The notes under the pieces were generated by a model, which was given only the letters and a program-made list of their open reading frames with translations, searched no databases and was not told the origin of the DNA. The translations under genes were made by a program, and so were the position numbers. 64,000 bases of DNA from assembly GCF_000473105.1 (NCBI RefSeq), contig NZ_KI421498.1, forward strand, positions 434,001 through 498,000. The letters are read 5' to 3'. This stretch comes from Phaeobacter inhibens DSM 16374. GTDB taxonomy: Bacteria; Pseudomonadota; Alphaproteobacteria; Rhodobacterales; Rhodobacteraceae. Below, piece by piece: positions 35,478 to 44,661 of the stretch. How positions within the stretch are numbered: position 1 is the first letter of the stretch; each line of letters begins with the position of its first letter.

Positions 35478-38323
35478 CAGTAATCCAATCCGTCATGCAA
35501 GTCGGCGCGGCGCGCGCTTTCCCGTCGGTTCAGCTCTTGCATCACCATCCGCGCAATCGCGGCCTCATCGGTGCCCTGCGGCGGTGCGATGGTGATATTG
35601 ATCGTGTCGCCTTGGCGGGTGATCTGCGGTGCGGCGTCTTGCGCCGACAGGGCCGGGCGCGGGTCAATCTGGCGCTGGATGTCGCCGGGGCCTGCGACGG
35701 CGGCCGCTGGGATCGACAGCGAGGTCGCCGCCATTGCCGCCTTCAGAACCCGCGTGGGCAGGATGCTGCCGGATACGCCAGGCACAAAGATCTCGGCGCT
35801 GCGTTCCCCGACCAGATAGGGCATCCCTGCGCGCACCGGCCCGCCCGCGTCTCGCTGTCCACTCAGGGGATGCGCTTTGGGCGAGCGTTCACGCCCGTCG
35901 CCGGTCGCTGCCTTGGCGGTGGGGCTATCGCCGCTGGCCCAGGCTTGCAGATCTGTCAGCCATTGCGGCTTGAGATTGGCCAGCTTGTTGGTGATGAACG
36001 TCACCGCCTGATCCACGATTGAGGCCATGCCGTCCCAGAGCGATTTCATCAACGTGACGCCGCTGGCAAAAAGAGAGATCTCTTGGAACTTGGCGATGAT
36101 CTGCTGCGGGACGCCCAACAGGTCCATGACATAGGCCACCAGCCCGATGGCGCCCTCTATCGCCAGCGTGAAGGGGTTGAACTCGGCCAGCAGCTTAAAC
36201 ACCCCTTTGATTAGCCCCTCGTCAAAGGCCGCGCGCACCAGTTCTATTTTCTCGGTGACGGTGCCGACTATCTTGTCCCAATTGTCATAAACGACATAGG
36301 CAAGTGCGGCGACGGCTGCGATGACCAGGCCAATGGGATTGGCCATGGTCAGAGCGCCGAGGCGGACAAAGGCACCACTCAGCAGTTTGACCCCGCGCAG
36401 CAGCAACAAAAGTGGACCTTTGCCAACCCACATCAGCAGTTTTCCCGCCGCGAAGATGGGGGCCATGGGTAGCCACCAGATCAGGCGCAACGCAGCAAAG
36501 CCCGCATAGAGGGCTGCGGCTGAGGCAATGACCCGGCCTAAGCTGCCGTTCCATTCAAACAGCGAGGCCACCATTTGACCAAGCGCGGCCCCGGCATCGG
36601 TGCCCCAGAACGTCCAGGCGTCGCGGCTGGCGTCCAGCGGCCCCAAGAGATTGCTAAACCACTCCCAAAGATCACGCGCGGCCTGGATGATTGCGTCCAG
36701 CATTGGCGCGGCGGGGCCAAGGGCGGCACGGAACCCTTCCCAGAATCCGGTAAAGAATGCGCCAAGGCCGGACCAGTTGTTGTAGATCCACACGCCCGCC
36801 ATCGCGACACCGGCCAGGAGCGCGCCAATGCCGGTGGCCAGAAACGCCCAACGGATCGCGATCAACGCGCCGCGTACCAGCTTTAGCGGGTTCAACAGCG
36901 CCAGCAATCCACGCGCCAGAAGTGGCGCCAACATCAGTAAGCCGCTGCCCGCCCGGATGATGTGCAGGAACACCGGCAGGATCGAGAACAGCGACCAGCG
37001 CAGGGCAATGGATGCGACCCGCAAGCTGAACAGTGCGAGTGCCGCTTTCATCACGCCGTTGATCAGAGCGGGGTGGGCGGCGGCCCAATCGGTCATCGCA
37101 GCCACAATCGGCATCAGCGCGGCCATCAGCTCATTCATCTGCGGCAGAACGGCAGTGCCGACGACAACGGCCAGCCCCTTGGCAAACTCCAGAAGGCGCT
37201 GGCGCTGCACAAAGGTGGTGGCCGCCTGTCGGCTATATTCTTCCTCCATCAGCCCGAGCAGGCTGGCGGTGTCGGTGGCCTTGGCAAAGGCGGTTTCCAA
37301 CATTTCGACATTGGTGATCAGGGGGGTGATTGCGCCCTTGGCTTCCTCACCAAAGAGAATGCCGACCATCGAATTGCGCTGATGAACCGGGATGCTGTCA
37401 AACGACTTGATCACCTTCAGGATGGCGCCGGTTGCATCGTCCTGCATGTCTTTTGCGAGTTGTTCCGGGTCTAGGCCGAGGGCCTTATAGACAGCGCGTT
37501 GGCGTTTGGTGACATTGCCGCCACGGGTCAGCGCGTTGGTGAAGTTCTTCAGCCCGGTTGCGGCCACTTCCGGGGCCGCGCCTGCGGCCAGCAATGTGGC
37601 GCTGAGTGCGGCGATTTCATCGGCGGCAAGACCGGCGGATTTGGCAACGGTGCCTTGCCGGTTGATCACGGCCAGAATGTCGGCCTCGCTGGTCGCCATC
37701 GTATTGCCGAGCAGGTTCACGGTATCGCCCAGAACCATGGCTTCCGTGTGGGTCAGTTTCAGGTTCTGACGCCACCGCGCCAGCGCCGTTCCGGCCTCAT
37801 CGGCAGTGATGCCAAATGCGGCACTCATCTTCGCGGCGTCAGTGGCAAATTCCAGCAACTGGCGGCGCTTCTCATCGTCGGGCAGGTTTTCCTCTACCAC
37901 GCCCATCCGGCCAGCGGCGGCGATGATATCGGTCATGCCTTCGGCAGTGGCAGCCAACCCGCCAGAGGTCACCAATTCGCGGATCTGCGTTTGAAGGATA
38001 TTCAGCCCATCGGCGTCCTTGAATGACACCACCTTGGACACTTCGGCCAAACGCCGCTCGGCCTGAATGGCGGGTTCGGTCAGGCCGAGCAGGGTGCCGC
38101 CCAATGCGGCCAACCCCAGAACCTCGCCTTGCAGGGCAGAGCGGCGCGCCTTGTTGGCTTCAAGCTGTTGATTGGCCCATTCCACACCACGGCGCCCGGT
38201 CTGTTCGGTGACGTGGCCGATCTTGTCCAGCGCCGCAGTTGCCTGCCGCGCCGGGGCCGATACCTGGTCGACCAGTTTCAAGATCAGGGCAATGTTCAGA
38301 TCGCCTGTGGCCATGCCACTCAC
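35477..38323 (-). CDS. Phage tail tape measure protein, P2 gpT / TP901 type
   Basis: 948 residues, the largest gene of the phage. It sets tail length. The TP901 core region is at about 80-400 (EVSKVVSFKDADGLNILQTQ, TSGGLAATAEGMTDIIAAAGRMG, LGNTMATSEADILAVINRQG, GTVAKSAGLAADEIAALSAT). Many hydrophobic helices follow at about 450-720. The end carries a charged linker and NITIAPPQGTDEAAIARMV. By ruler logic, about 950 residues predict a tail in the region of 140 nm, long for this group. It is followed at once by gpU. Confidence 0.92.
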   Translation of the reverse strand: MSGMATGDLNIALILKLVDQVSAPARQATAALDKIGHVTEQTGRRGVEWANQQLEANKARRSALQGEVLGLAALGGTLLGLTEPAIQAERRLAEVSKVVSFKDADGLNILQTQIRELVTSGGLAATAEGMTDIIAAAGRMGVVEENLPDDEKRRQLLEFATDAAKMSAAFGITADEAGTALARWRQNLKLTHTEAMVLGDTVNLLGNTMATSEADILAVINRQGTVAKSAGLAADEIAALSATLLAAGAAPEVAATGLKNFTNALTRGGNVTKRQRAVYKALGLDPEQLAKDMQDDATGAILKVIKSFDSIPVHQRNSMVGILFGEEAKGAITPLITNVEMLETAFAKATDTASLLGLMEEEYSRQAATTFVQRQRLLEFAKGLAVVVGTAVLPQMNELMAALMPIVAAMTDWAAAHPALINGVMKAALALFSLRVASIALRWSLFSILPVFLHIIRAGSGLLMLAPLLARGLLALLNPLKLVRGALIAIRWAFLATGIGALLAGVAMAGVWIYNNWSGLGAFFTGFWEGFRAALGPAAPMLDAIIQAARDLWEWFSNLLGPLDASRDAWTFWGTDAGAALGQMVASLFEWNGSLGRVIASAAALYAGFAALRLIWWLPMAPIFAAGKLLMWVGKGPLLLLLRGVKLLSGAFVRLGALTMANPIGLVIAAVAALAYVVYDNWDKIVGTVTEKIELVRAAFDEGLIKGVFKLLAEFNPFTLAIEGAIGLVAYVMDLLGVPQQIIAKFQEISLFASGVTLMKSLWDGMASIVDQAVTFITNKLANLKPQWLTDLQAWASGDSPTAKAATGDGRERSPKAHPLSGQRDAGGPVRAGMPYLVGERSAEIFVPGVSGSILPTRVLKAAMAATSLSIPAAAVAGPGDIQRQIDPRPALSAQDAAPQITRQGDTINITIAPPQGTDEAAIARMVMQELNRRESARRADLHDGLDY

Positions 38324-38335
38324 TCCAATATCAGC

Positions 38336-38464
38336 CTATTGCTGCGCGCCGTTCTGGGCCTCGGATCGCTCGCGCGCTTTTTCCCGCCACATAGCCAGCT
38401 CCTCGATGCTCATGCTGTCCATCACATCCGGGGGCCAGTGGAACACGAGGGCGATATCCGCCAT
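38336..38464 (-). CDS. GpE family tail protein (E' of the P2 E/E' pair)
   Basis: A 42-codon gene. MADIALVFHWPPDVMD, then SMSIEELAMWREKARERS, is the P2 GpE (E') family signature. GAGG lies five bases before the ATG. In addition, the frame is open upstream into the E gene and is reached by a -1 shift at 38545-38551, so the main product is probably the E-E' fusion. It lies 12 bp before the tape measure gene. Confidence 0.88.
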   Translation of the reverse strand: MADIALVFHWPPDVMDSMSIEELAMWREKARERSEAQNGAQQ

Positions 38465-38490
38465 CGCGTCCTCTACAAATTCGGGCAGTT

Positions 38491-38811
38491 TTAGGGGCTC
38501 GCCTCCAGTTCCAGAAGCTGCCCCTCCAACTGTTCTTTCTTCGCGAAAAAAAGCAGGGTTTTCGTCGCCAGTTCTGTGAAGTCCTCCGGTGCTAACTCAG
38601 AGGACAATTGCACAGGCGACAGCGGCGGCTGGGTGATGCGGGGCAGCAGTTTGAACATGGCGTCAACTTCCATCCGCAGAATATCCACCATCGACAGGCC
38701 GCGCAGTTCCCCAGGCGAGGGGCGGCGCAGGGTGATTTCGGTGATCTTTTCGCCGTCGATGGTAACGGGCGAGGACAGGGTGACAGCGTTTAGTTTTTGG
38801 GTCTGGCTCAT
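38491..38811 (-). CDS. Phage tail assembly chaperone, P2 gpE type
   Basis: 106 residues. ITEITLRRPSPGELRGLSMVDIL is the gpE-family segment. Together with E' it corresponds to the lambda G/GT chaperone that wraps the tape measure during tail assembly. Codons CTT TTT TTC near the end give the heptamer T TTT TTC, and the -1 frame runs without a stop into E'. Confidence 0.88.
   Translation of the reverse strand: MSQTQKLNAVTLSSPVTIDGEKITEITLRRPSPGELRGLSMVDILRMEVDAMFKLLPRITQPPLSPVQLSSELAPEDFTELATKTLLFFAKKEQLEGQLLELEASP
38545..38551 (-). other. Programmed -1 frameshift site (T TTT TTC)
   Basis: On the minus strand the zero frame reads CTG CTT TTT TTC GCG. This is a slippery X XXY YYZ heptamer. After a -1 slip the reading continues CGC GAA GAA AGA with no stop for 27 codons and meets the E' ATG in frame. 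P2 uses T TTT TTG at the same place. Confidence 0.8.
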
Positions 38812-38895
38812 GGGTCAGGCTTTCAAAAAAGTAGGAGAGAGGGCAGGGCAGATGAGCCGCCCTGCGGGGGTGTTCAAGGGGTCTTAAATGCTGCT

Positions 38896-39396
38896 TTAAA
38901 AACCCATTGAGGCGCGCAGGCTTGCCAGTTGATCAACGCCGCCGATGATGCGCTTGCCCGCGCGCACGTCGATCTCGAACAGTTCTTCGCCATCGTGCAA
39001 CATGCGGAAATAGTCGGCTTCAAGCGTGAGCTTCATTGGTACGTCAGAACCGGGCTTGAGGTCGGCAAAGTTGGTGACGGCGAACAGACCGCCAACGGTG
39101 GCGACATAGGTGTCAGAGGAAAAGTCTTCTTCGCCCATCGCGCCGGGGCGCAGTGTCAGCCGCTTGCGAGTGCCAAACATCTTGATCAGCTCCGGCGGCC
39201 ATTCCGCCAATGTCAGCTCACAGCGCAAAGCCTCCATGCCCATGTCCTGGGCAACGGTGCCGTCCATGCCGGAACCGCGATGATTGGCAAGCTGGAGTTT
39301 CAGTTCCGGCAGCTTGCCTTCGGTGACGCGCCCGCAATAGCTGCGCCCGTCCACGAACGCGCCGAAATTGCGGATTTTGCGGGGGTATTGGATCAT
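38896..39396 (-). CDS. Phage major tail tube protein, P2 gpFII type
   Basis: 166 residues (P2 FII 172). Motifs: MIQYPRKIRNFGAFVDGRSY, ELKLQLANHRGSGMDGTV and GMEALRCELTLAEW. It polymerises into the inner tube of the contractile tail. It follows the sheath gene by 12 bp. Confidence 0.92.
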   Translation of the reverse strand: MIQYPRKIRNFGAFVDGRSYCGRVTEGKLPELKLQLANHRGSGMDGTVAQDMGMEALRCELTLAEWPPELIKMFGTRKRLTLRPGAMGEEDFSSDTYVATVGGLFAVTNFADLKPGSDVPMKLTLEADYFRMLHDGEELFEIDVRAGKRIIGGVDQLASLRASMGF

Positions 39397-39408
39397 CGTT
39401 CAGCCTCC

Positions 39409-40590
39409 TTATGCTGCCTGTTTCACGCCGGAAACGAGGTCGTCGTAATAGGCGCCATTGCGGTGGCCCCGGAAAATCAGGTGTTCCAGCGGGGCGGGCG
39501 GCTCCAGGTCGTAATCCAGATACAGTTTGCCCGCTTTCAGGGTGGCCTCGGTGTTCAGTTCCGCGTCCATCCAGCAGTTGAAACCCAAGAGGGCACCGCG
39601 CTGAACCAAGCCCCGGCCAAAGGCCAGAACACCATCGCGAATATCCATGATGAGCTGCGCCGACAGCGGGCGGTCCATGGCCCAATCGTGGGCTTCGGCG
39701 ATGCTCTGGGCCACGATGTCAGCCGTCCGCACAACCGACAGAAACGCCCATTGCGCATCTGCTGAGGTCGTGCGGTTACCCCAGAGACGGAACCCATTGT
39801 TGCGGATGATCGTGGCGACTTCGGCCTCGTTCATCCGGTTGGCTTCGGTCGCCGCCGAGTTGATGTGGAACCCAACCGGGCGCGCGGTGCCGTTGATGCC
39901 GCGCAGGATCTTGTTTGACGGGGAATGCCAATAGCCGTTTTCCACGTCATTCTTGGCAATCAACCCCGCGACATAGCCCGATGCCGGGCGGGTCACATTG
40001 CTGGCGCTGTCGGTGTCAAACGCGGTCACCGCTGGGTCGATGATGAACAGACGGTCGGAGCCGTAATTCTGCCGGTCCAACTTTGCGTCTTCTTCGGTGG
40101 TGTTGGGGCCGTCCTTCAGCACCACGGCGCGGGTCTTTTCCGCCAGGGTAATGAGATTGGACACAACCGGATTGACGCCCTCACCGGGCAGGCCAGAAGT
40201 GAAACCAGGTGCCGCCGTGATCCGGGGGGTCATGTCCAAAACGCTGCGGGCATGTTCCAGGGCAAAGACGCCGGTTCCGGTGGTCGGATCGCCAACCACA
40301 TTGGCCTTGGTTGCAGCCGCGTTTTCCCCTTCCGGGGCCGCTACAACAACCACCTCGGTTGCGCCGTTCTGATAGGCCGCCAGATAGGCATCGCGCAGGG
40401 TGCCGCCGACGCCCAGCTCACTGGCGTGGCGCGGGCCTTTCAAATGAACCGGCTTATTACGGGGAAAGCCGAGGGGCGCATCGGGCGCGGTGCCGACAAG
40501 CCCGATAACGGAGCTTTTGGCCGAGCGGATCGGGCGGAGGCCGTCGTCAATGCGAAGGACTTCGACCCCGTGAAGAAACATGTCAGGCAT
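39409..40590 (-). CDS. Phage tail sheath protein, P2 gpFI type
   Basis: 393 residues (P2 FI 396). Sheath family signs are GVEVLRIDDGLRPIRSAKSSVIGLVGTAPDA near the start (given in part), RLFIIDPAVTAFD in the middle, and NNGFRLWGNRTTSAD, WAFLSVVRTADIVAQSI and a C-terminal LEHLIFRGHRN segment. It forms the contractile outer sheath. Confidence 0.92.
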   Translation of the reverse strand: MPDMFLHGVEVLRIDDGLRPIRSAKSSVIGLVGTAPDAPLGFPRNKPVHLKGPRHASELGVGGTLRDAYLAAYQNGATEVVVVAAPEGENAAATKANVVGDPTTGTGVFALEHARSVLDMTPRITAAPGFTSGLPGEGVNPVVSNLITLAEKTRAVVLKDGPNTTEEDAKLDRQNYGSDRLFIIDPAVTAFDTDSASNVTRPASGYVAGLIAKNDVENGYWHSPSNKILRGINGTARPVGFHINSAATEANRMNEAEVATIIRNNGFRLWGNRTTSADAQWAFLSVVRTADIVAQSIAEAHDWAMDRPLSAQLIMDIRDGVLAFGRGLVQRGALLGFNCWMDAELNTEATLKAGKLYLDYDLEPPAPLEHLIFRGHRNGAYYDDLVSGVKQAA

Positions 40591-40634
40591 TGTGAGCCTC
40601 CTTTGGTTGGGTTCGGGAAGAATGGGCCATGTGA

Positions 40635-41111
40635 TCAGCCCTCGGTTGGCCAGGCGGCCAGCATGGCGGCTTTGTGTTCGGCGGTGGCGTGGCCCTTGTC
40701 GATCAGCTCATCCAGAAAGAAGCCGACAACTGGGTTGTCGCGGTGGATGCTCTGAGGCACATCGGTTTCCCATTTCATCCACAGCAACTTGACGTTTTCA
40801 GCCTCGCGCAGGGCCAGTTCACCAGCGTCATCCATGCCGGTGATGTGCCGGAACAGGGTCATGGCTTCCAGCTTGGTCAGGGGGAGGTAGACCGGATCGC
40901 GGGGCGGCAGCGGTTCAACGGTCCAGTTGCCATCCTGCCAGTCCAGCCGCTCGGTGGCCGGATCATAGGCGGGTTTAGCCGGGGCCGGTGCATATCCCGC
41001 AGCCGTCAGATCCGCCTCGGTGTAGGGGGCAGTCCGCCAGCGACCATTGGGAAGGCGCAGTTTTTGAGGAAGAGACGCGGGACGCGCGCCATTCAGCGTG
41101 TATTGGCTCAC
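40635..41111 (-). CDS. Putative tail fibre assembly-type protein (P2 gpG position)
   Basis: 158 residues from a GTG at 41111, with GGAGG six bases upstream. The N-terminal YTLNGARPASLPQKLRLPNG and repeated YDPATERLDW/DGNWTVEPLP phrases recall tail fibre assembly proteins and similar small tail proteins. It stands after the fibre genes and before the sheath, where P2 has gpG. The assignment rests mainly on place. Confidence 0.5.
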   Translation of the reverse strand: MSQYTLNGARPASLPQKLRLPNGRWRTAPYTEADLTAAGYAPAPAKPAYDPATERLDWQDGNWTVEPLPPRDPVYLPLTKLEAMTLFRHITGMDDAGELALREAENVKLLWMKWETDVPQSIHRDNPVVGFFLDELIDKGHATAEHKAAMLAAWPTEG

Positions 41112-41121
41112 AATGGCCTCC

Positions 41122-42015
41122 TTAATATTGCTCGGTGAGGTAGCCCCGGTTCTCAACCAGCCAGAGCGTTCGGTCAGGGGCATAGGCGAATTGTTCGCTG
41201 CTGGAGTTATGCGGATCCGGGCGCTGCCCTTGATAGGTCAGCGTGTCCAAGTCGCCATTGGTGCCAAATCTCAGGGTCTGCACCCCGTAACCAAGACCGA
41301 CGTCTGACGAATTGAAACAGCACAGCTCATCGTCCGCAGGCATGAAAATTCCGGCACCGCCGTTGTTCTTTATCTCGCTGGGCACAAGCACGCTTTGATC
41401 GGGGGTCGCGGTGTCAATGCCGGAGAAAACCCAAGGGCTGGCGGCGTTCCACTTGTCGAGATAGCTGATGTAATCCGGCGACCCGGTCTCTTGGCGAAAA
41501 CGCAGCAAGTAGCCGCCGTCGCGGGCAAAACAGGCATATTTGCTGGCATGTGAAATCGGATTTCCCACGGACCAGTCCAACACCATCGTGTTGACGTCCC
41601 AAGGGGTGGTCAGCCGGTACACGCTGATCGGAGAGGCAGATCCGAAAAATGCAAAATGCGATCCATCAGCAGCGGCCACCATCATTCGGTTTCCGGGCGA
41701 GACTTGCCCATGGCTCACAACCGAATTGGCAGGATCCGAAAGATCTTCCCAGTTTCGGATATCGTAGACGATGAGGGCACCGCCGGTATCCTCCGATGAC
41801 ACGATCAATTTGCCGCCTCCGGTGGCGTCTGGGACGACACAGATGCCCTTCAGGATGCTGAGGCTTGGGCTACCAACAATGCCCGAAAGAGACAGCTGTC
41901 GCCGAAAGAGGCCGGTCGCCGCACCTATGCTGCCGCCGCCCCCGGCCTGACCGGCGCTGCCCAGCGACAGCAGCGGGCTGCTTAACGCGCCGTCATGTCC
42001 GACAACGCGTCTCAT
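41122..42015 (-). CDS. Putative receptor-binding tail protein, propeller-like
   Basis: 297 residues. No named family is certain. The sequence alternates short beta segments with repeating units (GGKLIVSSEDTGGALIVYDI, DGSHFAFFGSASPISVYRL, DGGYLLRFRQETGS, GTNGDLDTLTYQ), which looks like a beta-propeller. It begins with a Gly/Ser-rich trimer-like stretch (LGSAGQAGGGGSIG). It overlaps the 108-residue gene by 4 bp. Its position after the tail fibre gene suggests a host-recognition tip. Confidence 0.5.
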   Translation of the reverse strand: MRRVVGHDGALSSPLLSLGSAGQAGGGGSIGAATGLFRRQLSLSGIVGSPSLSILKGICVVPDATGGGKLIVSSEDTGGALIVYDIRNWEDLSDPANSVVSHGQVSPGNRMMVAAADGSHFAFFGSASPISVYRLTTPWDVNTMVLDWSVGNPISHASKYACFARDGGYLLRFRQETGSPDYISYLDKWNAASPWVFSGIDTATPDQSVLVPSEIKNNGGAGIFMPADDELCCFNSSDVGLGYGVQTLRFGTNGDLDTLTYQGQRPDPHNSSSEQFAYAPDRTLWLVENRGYLTEQY

Positions 42016-42338
42016 GCGGGCACCGGACGGTCATGATAGCTGACCCAGACATCAAGGGCGGCATCGTCGCTGGCAACAAAGCGCAGCACGTCACCGGCCA
42101 AGAGGGTTCCGGGGCCGACCATACTGGCGCGGGCGTCGCCCTCGGTGATGGTCTGGGCGGGCGTCACCTTATAGGTCTCGCCGCCTGCGTCGATTTCGCA
42201 GGTCAGAATAACGCCGGATGCCGCGTCATTGCTGGTCTGGATGGTGGCAATATGGCGGGTGTGATCCGCCGGAACCGGAGGCATGGCGACACCGGCTTGC
42301 GTGACATGCGCCAGAAAACGGCTTGGGATGATGCTCAT
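42012..42338 (-). CDS. Hypothetical phage tail protein
   Basis: 108 residues from the ATG at 42338. It reads as a small beta-rich domain (HIATIQTSNDAASGVILTCEI, LAGDVLRFVASDDAALDVWV). Family unknown. It lies between the fibre protein and the propeller-like protein and overlaps the latter by 4 bp, so it may be part of the fibre or an attachment module. Confidence 0.55.
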   Translation of the reverse strand: MSIIPSRFLAHVTQAGVAMPPVPADHTRHIATIQTSNDAASGVILTCEIDAGGETYKVTPAQTITEGDARASMVGPGTLLAGDVLRFVASDDAALDVWVSYHDRPVPA

Positions 42339-42342
42339 GGGT

Positions 42343-42957
42343 TCAGGCTCCTGCAATCATGGCGAGGTGTTCGGTGTCGGACAGCGCGTCAGAGGGCGAC
42401 ACCCATTTGGTGCTGCCGTTAGGGCCGCCTTGCAGCATGGCCCCCGGTGTCGGTGCGCCTTCGGGCAACAGGCGGGGGTCCAGCGCGTTCAGGTCTTGTT
42501 TGGTGGCGAGGGTCAGCAGCTTATTAATCTGGGCCGTGACGGTCTGGGCCTGGCCAATCATGGTGATCAGATCAAAAGTCTGTTCAATCACGGTTGCGCC
42601 GCCTTCAGCAGGCATAAAATCCGGCGTATCGGCGGCATGGGTGTAGCCATAAAGGTGCTCGTCACCGGTAGCCGGATCGCGGGCAAACACACCCAGCTCG
42701 CGGATATAGAACCCCTCGGCCAGCCCTTGATTGGTGACAAAGGCGCGGATGCGTGATGTGCCATCGCCCAGAACTTCCATCGACTGAATGCCAAGCGATA
42801 GCCGTTCATTGACCAGAGCGTTTAGTGGCTTGATCTCTGCCGGTTCCGCGCCGTCGCCCAGGGCAACGCGGGTGAACTCCAGGGGCTGACCGATCTGGGC
42901 CTTGGCTTGCAGGTTGTCGCCTGCGGCGGTGGTGACTGTGCCGGAAAAATTCGCCAT
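42343..42957 (-). CDS. Phage tail fibre/collar N-terminal protein
   Basis: 204 residues. The start (SGTVTTAAGDNLQAKAQIGQPLEFTRVALGDG) and YIRELGVFARDPATGDEHLYGY match the tail-collar fibre N-terminal domain (P2 gpH-type, DUF3751), which fixes a fibre to the baseplate. P2 gpH is about 670 residues, so this one is short and the receptor part must be in the following genes. It overlaps gpI by 1 bp. Confidence 0.82.
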   Translation of the reverse strand: MANFSGTVTTAAGDNLQAKAQIGQPLEFTRVALGDGAEPAEIKPLNALVNERLSLGIQSMEVLGDGTSRIRAFVTNQGLAEGFYIRELGVFARDPATGDEHLYGYTHAADTPDFMPAEGGATVIEQTFDLITMIGQAQTVTAQINKLLTLATKQDLNALDPRLLPEGAPTPGAMLQGGPNGSTKWVSPSDALSDTEHLAMIAGA

Positions 42958-43661
42958 CAGATTGACCTCGGTTGAATGGTGGTTTTGGCGGTGATGTGGG
43001 CGGCGGTGCCGCGCATGAGCTGGGCAGGTGCGACGGCAATGCTGGGCCGTGCCGGGCGGATCTCGGTGCGCTTGACCTGGTGCAGTGCCGCACCGATGGT
43101 CCGGTAGGTCGGTGCGACCTTCAGGCGAAAGCGGATACCAACGCGCAGATGTGTTCCGCTGTGCAGGGCGGTGGCCTTGTAGAACGTGGTCACTGCGGAT
43201 CGGGTGACGCGGATTGCGCTCAGGCGTGACCGCACGGGTTTCACGCTCTCAACAACACGGATCAGCTCCGCATAGCTGGCGGCTTGCAGCCCCTGATTGG
43301 GGGCAAGGGAGAGCGCGAAAGCGTGGGGCGCAAGGCGTGCGTCATTGCGCGGTTCAGCAATGCTGATTTGACCGACGATGCCCTCCAAAACGCGACGCAG
43401 TGCCGTGATCGTGCCCTTGCGACGGTGGACCTCGAGCGCGGCCTTGATCACCCGGCGTTTGGTCGCCTCATCCCAGGACGGCTCCCAGACATCCACCGAG
43501 AACGCCCAGGCCAACCAGCCCAGCAAATCGGCGGGGCAGGTATCAGGGTTCATCAGCGTGGCAACGGGCGACAGATCCGGGCGTGTGCTTTGGATCAGCC
43601 GCTCCAGGGACCGCTCCAGCGATGTGCTGTTTGGTGGCAGGATGGACGGCTGGTCAGACAT
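42957..43661 (-). CDS. Phage tail protein I, P2 gpI type
   Basis: 234 residues from the ATG at 43661. The gpI core is SILPPNSTSLERSLERLIQS, LLGWLAWAFSVDVWEPSWDE and RRKGTITALRRVLE. It is a baseplate wedge component. The extra C-terminal 60 residues are basic and beta-rich. Its start lies inside the end of gpJ (8 bp overlap). Confidence 0.9.
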   Translation of the reverse strand: MSDQPSILPPNSTSLERSLERLIQSTRPDLSPVATLMNPDTCPADLLGWLAWAFSVDVWEPSWDEATKRRVIKAALEVHRRKGTITALRRVLEGIVGQISIAEPRNDARLAPHAFALSLAPNQGLQAASYAELIRVVESVKPVRSRLSAIRVTRSAVTTFYKATALHSGTHLRVGIRFRLKVAPTYRTIGAALHQVKRTEIRPARPSIAVAPAQLMRGTAAHITAKTTIQPRSI

Positions 43662-44661
43662 GCTGCCCCCCAACGGTCAGGGACACGTCTTCGGGCGCGC
43701 AATAGGCCGCTTGCCAGTCTCCAACCTCGATGTCGGCGGCAGGGCTGATGAGATTCACGCGCTGCACACCTTCGACAAACAGCGCGGCATAGATTGCGCC
43801 GCGCGTGACGTCGTGACCAAGCCGGTGATTGCGGTTGATGTAGTCGGCCAGTGAGGCTTGCGCGGTGGCCAAAACCAAGGCGCGATCGGGGCCGTCCTTC
43901 AGGGTCAATTCCGCGGTGATCTCATAGGATAGAATACCGGCGCTGCGCGGGCGCGGGTTGTCGGTGACCGGGCGGACGTCTTCGGCATTCACAGAGGTTT
44001 CAACGGCGCTTAAAACCTCGTTTGAAGCGCTGCCATCGCCGGTTTGGCTCAATACCGTAATGGCCACGTCACCCGGCATCGGATCCACCAAACCGGCATC
44101 ATCCAGAACGCCCAGCACCAGGGCACCGGCAGGCAATTGCGCGGCCAGTTCGGGCGCGATTTGCAGGCGCGTAAAGGCGGGCGCCGCCACGTCCACGTCT
44201 TTGATGCCGCCCGCCGCTGACAGCGCCCAGTAGATGTAGGATCCGCGCGGCCCGGCGGTGCTGCGGCCTTCCATAGATAGCTGGATGCGGTGGCGGAATG
44301 CGTCGTCGCTTTCCATCAATTCGGGGATCGGCGGGATGGTGCTGTCGTCGGCGTCCTGAACAGTCAGGCGACCAACGCCCCAAAACGCGCCGAGGTGATC
44401 CAGTGTCGCGCCGGTAGAAAGTGCCAGCAGCAGGCCGCGCGCATCGTCGTTAAACTCCAAACGATCCAACAGGCGGTAATAGGCAAAGACGCGGATCAAT
44501 TTGGTGACCGGCTCGCTTTCAAGCTGAAGAAATGGCGCCAGCTCCGGCTCCAGGCGGATCGCCTCTGCCTTCATATCGGCGAACAGTACGTCAAAGCCGA
44601 CCGAGCGCAGGATTTCCGGCGCGGGAAGTTTGCTGTGGTCGATGGCAGTAAAGCCGCTCAT
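43654..44661 (-). CDS. Phage baseplate assembly protein J, P2 gpJ type
   Basis: 335 residues (P2 gpJ 302). Motifs: VLFADMKAEAIRL, LLALSTGATLDHLGAFWGV, SDDAFRHRIQLSMEGRSTAGPRG-type segment (shown in part) and YWALSAAGGIKDVDVAAP. It forms the wedge ring of the baseplate. It overlaps gpW by 4 bp. Confidence 0.9.
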   Translation of the reverse strand: MSGFTAIDHSKLPAPEILRSVGFDVLFADMKAEAIRLEPELAPFLQLESEPVTKLIRVFAYYRLLDRLEFNDDARGLLLALSTGATLDHLGAFWGVGRLTVQDADDSTIPPIPELMESDDAFRHRIQLSMEGRSTAGPRGSYIYWALSAAGGIKDVDVAAPAFTRLQIAPELAAQLPAGALVLGVLDDAGLVDPMPGDVAITVLSQTGDGSASNEVLSAVETSVNAEDVRPVTDNPRPRSAGILSYEITAELTLKDGPDRALVLATAQASLADYINRNHRLGHDVTRGAIYAALFVEGVQRVNLISPAADIEVGDWQAAYCAPEDVSLTVGGQHV

